64,000 nucleotides of DNA from positions 62,001-126,000 of the forward strand of contig CANBFE010000006.1 of assembly GCA_947367855.1 (NCBI GenBank), written 5' to 3'. The notes beneath the pieces were generated by a model, which saw only the letters and a program-made list of their open reading frames with translations, did not search any database and was not told the DNA's origin. Origin of the DNA: an uncultured Lachnospiraceae bacterium (GTDB taxonomy: Bacteria; Bacillota; Clostridia; Lachnospirales; Lachnospiraceae). Position numbers and translations under genes: made by a program. Positions 34,168-40,888 of this stretch are shown piece after piece (the first letter of the stretch is position 1; each line of letters starts with the position of its first letter).

Positions 34168-35451
34168 CTACTTTCTCCTGGAAAGCATGACCACAGCCTC
34201 CACGGCATCCGTAAACGGAAACATGTCTACTGCAACACTTTTTTCCGTCTCATATCCCTTTTTCCTGAGAATTTTCAAATCCCTTACCAGAGTGACGGGA
34301 TTACAGGAAATGTAGACAATCCGTCCGGGAGCAATCTTTGCGGCCGCATGCAGGAATTCCTCGCTGCTGCCGCTTCTGGGCGGATCCATCAGCAGCACAT
34401 CCAGGGGCATTTTCTCCTCCGCCATCTCCAGGAGAAACTTCCCCGCATCATTTCGATAAAACCGGATGTTTTGAATCCTGTTTCGCTTTGCATTGCTCAC
34501 TGCGTCCCGGATGGCGTCCTGATTCAGCTCTACCCCAAGTACCCTGGCTGCATCTTTACTGGCAATCATGCCGATGGTTCCGGTGCCGCAATAGGCGTCC
34601 AGCACAGTCTCCCTTCCTGTCAGTCCGGCATATTCCATGGCTTTCGCATACAGTTTTTCAGTCTGTACCGGATTCACCTGGTAAAAGGATTTGGGGGAAA
34701 TCCGGAAAGTCATGCCGCAGAGTCTGTCTTCTATATACCCCTTCCCGTAAACCACCTGCTCCCTGTCTCCCAGAATCATGCTGGTATCCCGGTCATTGAC
34801 ATTGACCACTATGGTGGTAATCTCAGGATGCAGCTTCAGAAGGGCTCCCACAAAATTATTCTTAGACGGCAGTATGGGTGAGCTCAGCACCAGTACCACC
34901 ATGATCTCCCCGGTGGCATGCCCCACCCGGATCAGCACATGGCGCAAAAGCCCGAATCCTGTATCTTCATTATAAGGCCTGATCTTAAAAGATTTCAGAA
35001 GCCCCCGGATGGAAACAATGATTGCATCCGCCTTCTGATTCTCGATAAGGCAACTTTCAACAGGCACAATGCGGTGGCTGCGCTCCTCATAAATCCCGGA
35101 GATGGCATTATGTCTCCTGTCCTCCCCAAATGCAGCATGCACCTTGTTGCGGTAGTGGACCGGATTCTCCATCCCGATTATGCCCTCCGGCCTGCAGAAA
35201 GGCTCCATCATTTTATGAAATTCCTTACTCTTGGCCTGCAGCTGTTCCTCATAGCTTTTATTGATCCACTGGCAGCCCCCGCATTTGTCGGCCACCGGAC
35301 ACAGCTTCCGCTTTCCATCATTCCGCTTTGTGTCCCTCTGCCGGGTATTCTTTTGTCCTGCATTCTTATATGCTGCCCCTTCCCGCCTCATGTCCGTTCT
35401 TCTTGTTTTTCTGCTGTTTCGTATTTCCGGTTTTCCGTCTCTCTGCGGCAT
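34168..35451 (-). CDS. 23S rRNA (uracil-C5)-methyltransferase, RumA/RlmD family, 427 aa
   Basis: An S-adenosylmethionine-dependent RNA m5U methyltransferase. An Arg/Lys-rich N-terminal tail of about 45 residues is followed by the 4Fe-4S cysteines (Cys51, Cys57, Cys60 and a later Cys in VESCLIEN). Then come the AdoMet site DAYCGTGTIG, DPPRSG, and the catalytic ISCNPVT. No TRAM domain is visible, which distinguishes it from the longer RlmCD type. It probably modifies U747 and/or U1939 of 23S rRNA; the exact base is not predictable. The ATG at 35451 has only a loose GGAAGG box; an internal ATG at 35391 has none. Confidence 0.88.
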   Translation of the reverse strand: MPQRDGKPEIRNSRKTRRTDMRREGAAYKNAGQKNTRQRDTKRNDGKRKLCPVADKCGGCQWINKSYEEQLQAKSKEFHKMMEPFCRPEGIIGMENPVHYRNKVHAAFGEDRRHNAISGIYEERSHRIVPVESCLIENQKADAIIVSIRGLLKSFKIRPYNEDTGFGLLRHVLIRVGHATGEIMVVLVLSSPILPSKNNFVGALLKLHPEITTIVVNVNDRDTSMILGDREQVVYGKGYIEDRLCGMTFRISPKSFYQVNPVQTEKLYAKAMEYAGLTGRETVLDAYCGTGTIGMIASKDAARVLGVELNQDAIRDAVSNAKRNRIQNIRFYRNDAGKFLLEMAEEKMPLDVLLMDPPRSGSSEEFLHAAAKIAPGRIVYISCNPVTLVRDLKILRKKGYETEKSVAVDMFPFTDAVEAVVMLSRRK

Positions 35452-35556
35452 ATGCTTACTGTCCTTCCCTGCTTTGGGCCCCTTTGCATGACCCTGTTCC
35501 TCTTCTTAAATGATCCGCCGTGCTTTTGGGATTTTCCTGTTTTTTAGAATGCTTAG

Positions 35557-35606
35557 AAAAAAAGAAGTGTCAAAGACTCAGTAAAACCAAGGCTTTAACA
35601 CTTCTT
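35557..35606 (-). terminator. Intrinsic terminator of the tRNA-Pro transcript
   Basis: On the minus strand AAGAAGTGTTAAAG pairs with CTTTGACACTTCTT over 14 bp with one G-U, followed by a run of seven T. It lies 7 bases past the mature 3' end of the tRNA and separates it from rlmD. Confidence 0.9.
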
Positions 35607-35612
35607 ACCCTA

Positions 35613-35687
35613 TCGGAGTGGCGGGATTCGAACTCGCGACCTCCGCCTCCCTAAGACGGCGCTCTAACCAAGCTGAGCCACACCCCG
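35613..35687 (-). tRNA. tRNA-Pro (anticodon AGG)
   Basis: Cloverleaf read on the minus strand: acceptor CGGGGTG/CACTCCG with one G-U, D-stem GCTC/GAGC, anticodon stem CCGTC/GGCGG with loop TTAGGGA (anticodon AGG), T-loop TTCGAAT, discriminator A. CCA is not encoded. The T-stem GCGAG/CCCGC has one A-C mismatch. A34 would normally be deaminated or left unmodified to read CCU and CCC. Confidence 0.93.
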
Positions 35688-35700
35688 AAGCACATTTAGT

Positions 35701-35729
35701 ATTATAATGCATCATGAGACAAAATGCAA
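35701..35729 (-). promoter_or_regulatory. Promoter of tRNA-Pro
   Basis: TTGCAT (35729-35724), a 17-base spacer and TATAAT (35706-35701) on the minus strand, 14 bases before the tRNA 5' end. Confidence 0.8.
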
Positions 35730-35801
35730 CCATTTTTTTATTATTTTTCAAAATTATTAATTTTATACAAATAATTCACATAAAAAGTACAGTTTTCTGT
35801 T

Positions 35802-36905
35802 CTATTTGCCATGTATTTCCTTCCTGTTGTATCTGATTCCGCTTATCTCACTTATTCTTTCATCGCTCATGATGACTTTTTCCTCAGAAAATGCTCTGAT
35901 AATCTCCCGGTATTTCTCCGGCGAATCCTGCGCAAGACACAGCATCTGATACATAAATTCCCCGCGGTTTGTAATGCAGCCATTTACATTGGAAAAAAAG
36001 GCTCTGCAACTTTCTCTGCCAGGAAAGATTCGCCCTTCTTCCCTTTCACATAATTCCCCGACTGTTCCGTCCTCCTTTATATAATCCCATAAGAAGAATA
36101 CATTAATATAAGGAATGATGGAGCCCCGTAAAAACTCTGTTCCATCCAGATTCTTCAAAGACAAATCCCAAAAGTCCCTGAAACGTATACTCCGGAACGT
36201 ATTAAATCCTTTCGGCACCAACACCATGTTTCCCATTGCATGTGTTAACGCCGCAAATTTTTTCACTTCAGCATCAATTTTCAGATCATATTTGCGAATC
36301 AGTTCCGGCAGGGTCAATTTTCTGTCCTCTTCCTTCTTACACCAATACGAACTTCCTTTTCCCCCAAACAAATCATTGTAAGTTAAAATCAGGTAATTAG
36401 CCAGAGGCATCCACATGGAATTCATTGTATCCGGCCCCATTGGTAAGGACAATGCATCCCCTGTATATTCCGGTTTACAGCAGCCATACCGCCTTACTGC
36501 CCTATCCTCCGGATTACCTTCTCCTCCGTCATGCCCGTCCATCCATCCCCACAGTGTCCGATAAATTTCTCTCATCAGGTAATTTATATACAATTCCCGT
36601 GTGCCGTTCCCGGCTGTTCCGTCGCAATCATAAGTACATTTGTCGCAGCCTTTTTTATAGGCCCAGAAGCGCTCTATGGAATCCTGCGAAACAATCTCAC
36701 AGCTGCGCATTTTATCTGCAGCCACTTCGTACGCTTTTCTGTTCCGCACTCTTCTATAAATATCGCCTCTCGCTACTGCTTCAAAGTGTTTCACCCATAA
36801 CTCCTGATCAATCTGAAACTTAAAATCAAATTCGCTATGGCGAATAACCTTTGCTTCCAAAAATTTTTTCAAAGAATCGTACATTGGTTTATGTAATCCA
36901 CTCAT
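35802..36905 (-). CDS. Protein of unknown function, 367 aa, AT-rich gene next to tRNA-Pro
   Basis: I do not recognise this family with confidence. It is a soluble, aromatic-rich protein with a cysteine cluster (CDKCTYDCDG, about residues 90-99), a conserved-looking core MNSMWMPLANYLILTYNDLFGGKG, and HAMGNMVLVPKGFNTFRSIRFRDFWDLSL further on. No catalytic motif is evident. AGGAAAGG sits 6 bases before the ATG at 36905; another ATG 18 bases upstream lacks spacing. The gene is visibly richer in A and T than its neighbours and stands alone beside a tRNA gene, which hints at acquisition. It is separated from the OFA transporter by 292 bases that hold that gene's promoter. Confidence 0.6.
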   Translation of the reverse strand: MSGLHKPMYDSLKKFLEAKVIRHSEFDFKFQIDQELWVKHFEAVARGDIYRRVRNRKAYEVAADKMRSCEIVSQDSIERFWAYKKGCDKCTYDCDGTAGNGTRELYINYLMREIYRTLWGWMDGHDGGEGNPEDRAVRRYGCCKPEYTGDALSLPMGPDTMNSMWMPLANYLILTYNDLFGGKGSSYWCKKEEDRKLTLPELIRKYDLKIDAEVKKFAALTHAMGNMVLVPKGFNTFRSIRFRDFWDLSLKNLDGTEFLRGSIIPYINVFFLWDYIKEDGTVGELCEREEGRIFPGRESCRAFFSNVNGCITNRGEFMYQMLCLAQDSPEKYREIIRAFSEEKVIMSDERISEISGIRYNRKEIHGK

Positions 36906-37029
36906 TTTTATCCTTTCCTGCAAACCATATAAATCATCTGTTGAACCTCATCCATTATAGCAGACAGCACGGAAAAATGACAACGTTTAAATACAGCTAA
37001 TTTCACCTTTTGGAAGTATTATAAAAGGC

Positions 37030-37058
37030 TTGCATTTTGCTGAAATTGCGAGTACAAT
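37030..37058 (+). promoter_or_regulatory. Promoter of the OFA transporter gene
   Basis: TTGCAT at 37030-37035 and TACAAT at 37053-37058 with a 17-base spacer. The leader of about 130 bases to the ATG at 37198 contains short inverted segments (GCATGATATGC, GCAGGC...), but I cannot assign it to a known riboswitch. A GAGG box precedes the ATG by 6 bases. Confidence 0.65.
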
Positions 37059-37197
37059 AACCTATGCCGATATATTCTATTCCAGTTGCATGATATGCCT
37101 TGCAGGCCGGTGAGCAGGCGCATACAGGATTCTGTGCGGCTCTGTAATCAGATGAAATATATCGTCCAAAGAAACAAAAAAGGAAACGAGGTACATC

Positions 37198-38490
37198 ATG
37201 AAGAACAACAAATGGATACGCGCCGCAATTCCGGCGCTGCTGCTTCACTGCAGCATAGGTACTGTCTACTGTTGGTCCATATTCAGCCAGGAAATCGCCG
37301 ATTACATCGGTTTCTCCAAAAGCGCCACCGAATGGGCCTTCAGCTTCGCCATCTTTTTCCTTGGCATGTCCGCTGCCTTCCTTGGCAATATCGTGGAAAA
37401 GGACATCCACAAATCGTCCCTGATCGCCTCCATCTGCTTCGCCTGCGGCATGGCGGGAACCGGATTTTTCATTTACTACGGCGGCACCCATCAGCAGAGC
37501 CCCCTGGCTCTCATCGGCATCTATCTCTGCTACGGCTTTATCATGGGCATCGGCCTGGGAACCGGCTATCTGTCCCCTGTAAAGACCCTGATGCTGTGGT
37601 TTGAGGACAGAAAAGGACTTGCCACCGGTCTGGCAGTTGCAGGTTTCGGCGCCGCGAAAGCCATCGCCAGCCCCATCATGCAGGCAATGCTGGACAATCT
37701 GGGCGAAGGCGGCATCTACAAAATGTTCCTGATTTTGGCCGTAGTCTATTTTATAATGATGTTTGTGGGACATCTGCTGTTAAAGAAACCCGATACCTGG
37801 CATGAGCCCAAGAAGGCCGAGAAGGGCAAGGGAATGATGGATGTCATCAAGTCCAGACCCATCACCAATTACGTGGGCATCTGGCTTATGTTCTACATAA
37901 ACATTACCTGCGGTCTGGCCCTGATCTCCCAGGAGAAAATGATCGTAAAATGTATCGGTCTGGCGGGCGCTGCCGGAATCATTGCCACCGTATCAGCCAT
38001 CTTCAACGCAGGCGGTCGTCTGGGCTTCTCCGCATGGGCGGATAAGATGAAGGACAGAAACACCATTTACAAGCTGATCTTCATCCTCTCCATCGCCTTT
38101 ACCGGAATCGTCATCCTGACGGGCGGCATCAAAAACGGCGAGGGCAATACCCTGCTGATTATCCTGGTGCTTGGACTGATCTTTGTAGTAAACGCAGGTT
38201 ACGGCGGAGGCTTCTCCAATGTGCCCACTCTGCTCTCCGATCATTACGGCATGGGCAATATCAGCGCCATCCACGGACTCACCCTTTCCGCATGGGCCAT
38301 TGCAGGCCTGACAGGCAACCAGCTTGCCACCTGGATTGTGAACCACACGGGAGAGTTCTCTGACCATAACGGAATACAGGTTAATCCTGTGGGATACCAG
38401 AATGTGCTGTATGTCACCATTGTTCTGTACATCGTGGCACTGCTGATCAGCCTTTTCCTGGTGCGTCCTGCCAAGGAAGGAAATAAATAA
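37198..38490 (+). CDS. MFS transporter, oxalate/formate antiporter (OFA) family, 430 aa
   Basis: A 12-helix major facilitator of the OFA branch, which exchanges or imports small carboxylates. The N-terminus (WIRAAIPALLLHCSIGTVYCWSIF), the loop motif GTGYLSPVKTLMLWFEDRKGLATGLAVAGFGAAK and the second-half motif ISAIHGLTLSAWAIAGLTGN are typical of OFA. The length is normal. The substrate (oxalate, formate or another monocarboxylate) cannot be decided; no oxalyl-CoA decarboxylase or formyl-CoA transferase gene is nearby. The codon use looks like that of a well-expressed gene. It ends at a strong terminator shared with the facing operon. Confidence 0.88.
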   Translation: MKNNKWIRAAIPALLLHCSIGTVYCWSIFSQEIADYIGFSKSATEWAFSFAIFFLGMSAAFLGNIVEKDIHKSSLIASICFACGMAGTGFFIYYGGTHQQSPLALIGIYLCYGFIMGIGLGTGYLSPVKTLMLWFEDRKGLATGLAVAGFGAAKAIASPIMQAMLDNLGEGGIYKMFLILAVVYFIMMFVGHLLLKKPDTWHEPKKAEKGKGMMDVIKSRPITNYVGIWLMFYINITCGLALISQEKMIVKCIGLAGAAGIIATVSAIFNAGGRLGFSAWADKMKDRNTIYKLIFILSIAFTGIVILTGGIKNGEGNTLLIILVLGLIFVVNAGYGGGFSNVPTLLSDHYGMGNISAIHGLTLSAWAIAGLTGNQLATWIVNHTGEFSDHNGIQVNPVGYQNVLYVTIVLYIVALLISLFLVRPAKEGNK

Positions 38491-38521
38491 TCCAGGCAAA
38501 TGATTCTTTGAAACGCAGTAA

Positions 38522-38561
38522 AAAACCCCTGCTGGAGAAACTTTCTCTCAGCAGGGGTTTT
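38522..38561. terminator. Bidirectional intrinsic terminator
   Basis: AAAACCCCTGCTG pairs with CAGCAGGGGTTTT, with further GAGA/TCTC pairs inside, flanked by A-run and T-run. It serves the OFA transporter on the plus strand and the nine-gene operon on the minus strand. Confidence 0.9.
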
Positions 38562-38620
38562 GATTTTATAAACAGGGAACAACTCCAAAAACAAACGCTA
38601 ATAGATAAAATTGAACATTG

Positions 38621-39595
38621 TCAGATAATTCGATAATTCCTACAGCAAATCACCAGTATCACTGTCATAACAATTGCATAAAACACCCAGAACAACTTCC
38701 GGGGCTTCTGTCCAAGCCATGCCTTGATACGGTACAGCAGAAAGTCCGTCAACAGCATCGCGGCACAGGAGACAGCCAATAGCCGCACTCCACTAATTGG
38801 GAACTTCATTCGATACATCAGCGCTTCGGCCAGATAAGGAAGCAGAATCAACTCTGCCGCAGTCAGGCAGAATATCAACGCATTTTTCCTGTTTTTCGCA
38901 AGCCTGGCAGCTGTCAGCCAACACATGGCATAAACGGCCAGTCTTATGATATTTCTGTACAGGACATACCTGGATATAGACAGGGCAAACCCCAGACTAC
39001 CCGTATTATATGACAGCAAAAACAGCAGACTGAGGGATCCGACAATTATGCCCAAAGCGCCTGCCACTCTGCTCCCCTTCTCGTTGACATAACAACAGAA
39101 ATGCAGAAACCCGGCCATTACGCCTGCCACAATATATAATCCTATCAAATATACCCAGTTGACATATCGGTTCAACAATTGGTTCTGGTAGCAATTCATA
39201 ATCAGCAAAACAGCCACCGTCAGCCCTGCTGCCAGCCATCCCACAGCTGTTTTCCATCCCTGTCCCTGCTGTGCGACACCGGAATCAGCCTGTTTCTTTC
39301 TTCCCTTTTTATTGTGCGTCGTATGCTCTGTAGCCGCAGGGCCTGCTGTACTTTCAGGCACAGTGGACTTATCCCACTCTTCCGTCTTTGGATTTGCGGG
39401 TTCCCTATTCATCGACAGGCTTCCCTCCGTGGGTTCAGGCCTCATTTCGCCCGATTCGACTTCAGAACGCTTCCCATTCCCTGCCGGTTTGGCCTTAGCC
39501 TGCCTTCCGAGAGGATATCCGCAGAACGGACATATTTCCGCCCCCATGGGCACATCCGTACATTTACATTCCGGACATTGCTTTGCGCCTTCCAT
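38621..39595 (-). CDS. Zinc-ribbon membrane protein, 324 aa (last gene of the tubulin/GTPase operon)
   Basis: The N-terminus is a four-cysteine zinc ribbon (CPEC at 7-10 and CPFC at 22-25), followed by a disordered polar stretch rich in Lys, Pro and Ser to about residue 110, then six or seven membrane helices to the end. Proteins with an N-terminal zinc ribbon and a multi-helix C-terminus are common accessory membrane proteins in Firmicutes and have no defined function. It lies 62 bases after the vWA gene at 40866 and just before the terminator at 38522-38561, so it is the promoter-distal end of the operon that starts at 53644. Confidence 0.7.
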   Translation of the reverse strand: MEGAKQCPECKCTDVPMGAEICPFCGYPLGRQAKAKPAGNGKRSEVESGEMRPEPTEGSLSMNREPANPKTEEWDKSTVPESTAGPAATEHTTHNKKGRKKQADSGVAQQGQGWKTAVGWLAAGLTVAVLLIMNCYQNQLLNRYVNWVYLIGLYIVAGVMAGFLHFCCYVNEKGSRVAGALGIIVGSLSLLFLLSYNTGSLGFALSISRYVLYRNIIRLAVYAMCWLTAARLAKNRKNALIFCLTAAELILLPYLAEALMYRMKFPISGVRLLAVSCAAMLLTDFLLYRIKAWLGQKPRKLFWVFYAIVMTVILVICCRNYRII

Positions 39596-39657
39596 AAGTC
39601 ACCATCCTTTCAAAAAACTCCTAATTTCTGCGCTCCAACACATTCAGATGCCTCTCC

Positions 39658-40866
39658 TCAGCTTCGTCCCCGCCGCACCTCTGATCCGGAATCGTTCCTC
39701 CCCAGGAAGTCCTCCCGCAGCAGTGTGAGTGAGATCAACAGACAGACCAGAACGCGAATCAGTGCGGGGGGCATCCTTAAGGCGTTCATGCCCATTTCCA
39801 TGCAGATACCCGCCAACGCGCTCCCCACCGCAGAGCTCCTGATGACAGCTGTAGTATCCATAAACTTCTCGCAGATGGCAGCCTTCTCCAGACCAATCAC
39901 GATGCCCAGCCCGGTGATGAGCAATATCCGCATGACGGCATACAGCAGGTTCAGATTCTCACTGTTCCTGTATCCCAGCAGATGTCTCTCATCGCCCAGA
40001 TCTCCGGCCTTAAACATTGCTTCCTCCAGATCGTTCACATCGTCCACATTGACGAACACGCCGCCGGTCTTGTCGGCAATCAGGGTCATGAGATTCTCGT
40101 CTGCACCAATAACGCCCACCGTTCCGATAGATAACCCTTCCTCCACATATTCATCCAAAACCGAATTAATCTCGTTTATATCAGAGAGATCCGTTGCAAC
40201 GCCATCGCTTAAGAAGATAACATGGGCATTCAGTTTGGAGAGATCCATATCCTTATTCTTGATATCCCTCATCAGTGTCTCCAGGGTCAGCTTAACGGCT
40301 GTCCCTCCCATCTCAGATTCACGGGGATACTCCTGGCCATCGCTCTTAGGCCCCATTTCTCGTGCGCAAACCACCTCAGACCCAAACAGATAGACCGCAT
40401 ACTGGAAATCATCCGGTTTATCAGCCAGCATACTATCAATGGCTCTGAAGCGCAGTCCTTCAGAATCATTGCCATCCTCTACAAAATCGCCGGTTACAGC
40501 ATCGATGAAATTACCATACATAGAATTGGAGCAGTCGATTGCAAAGATGTAGGCATCCTCTTTTTTCCCAATCTCAATCTCATATAGCAGCTCAAAACCT
40601 GCTGTCAGAACAAGCATAGCCAAAAACACCCTGACCCACTGCTTCATGGGCACGCCCTTGTATGTACGGGAATACACCGTCTTCCCAATCAGCCATATGG
40701 CAAGGCCCAGGAACAGGAACAGACCCACGAAATAAAGCTCTGCCACTGCCACTCTGGGCAGGATGCCCTTGAGAGCCTGATAAAGTACCTCCCCTATGGC
40801 CGCAAAAACCACTCCCGCCAGGATGCTGCCTATCAGCATCTTCATTGAATATCTCCCTTTTTCCAT
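39658..40866 (-). CDS. Membrane protein with vWA domain (TerY-like MIDAS), 402 aa
   Basis: Three N-terminal membrane helices (about residues 8-110), a vWA domain (about 124-300) and three C-terminal helices. The metal-ion adhesion site is complete: DCSNS, the Thr of MGGTAVK, and the Asp in FLSDGVATD. The positive loop between helices 2 and 3 (KTVYSRTYKGVPMKQWVR) places the vWA domain outside the membrane. Such domains bind protein partners through a divalent metal. Two starts are possible: ATG 40866 (AAGGAGG 10 bases away) or ATG 40845 (GGGAG 7 bases away). A 9-codon out-of-frame open frame from 40871 ends in ATGA overlapping the second start. It lies 22 bases after the GTPase-associated gene. 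Confidence 0.78.
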   Translation of the reverse strand: MEKGRYSMKMLIGSILAGVVFAAIGEVLYQALKGILPRVAVAELYFVGLFLFLGLAIWLIGKTVYSRTYKGVPMKQWVRVFLAMLVLTAGFELLYEIEIGKKEDAYIFAIDCSNSMYGNFIDAVTGDFVEDGNDSEGLRFRAIDSMLADKPDDFQYAVYLFGSEVVCAREMGPKSDGQEYPRESEMGGTAVKLTLETLMRDIKNKDMDLSKLNAHVIFLSDGVATDLSDINEINSVLDEYVEEGLSIGTVGVIGADENLMTLIADKTGGVFVNVDDVNDLEEAMFKAGDLGDERHLLGYRNSENLNLLYAVMRILLITGLGIVIGLEKAAICEKFMDTTAVIRSSAVGSALAGICMEMGMNALRMPPALIRVLVCLLISLTLLREDFLGRNDSGSEVRRGRS

Positions 40867-40888
40867 ATCATGTGCGCCTCCTTACGCT

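Noticed and set aside
33265..34881. A 538-codon plus-strand frame across recJ and the rRNA methyltransferase gene
   Set aside because: It spans two well-supported genes and the gap between them and has no recognisable domain.
37003..37773. A 256-codon minus-strand frame over the OFA transporter promoter and gene
   Set aside because: Its sequence is the reverse image of membrane-helix codons and it would end over the transporter promoter.
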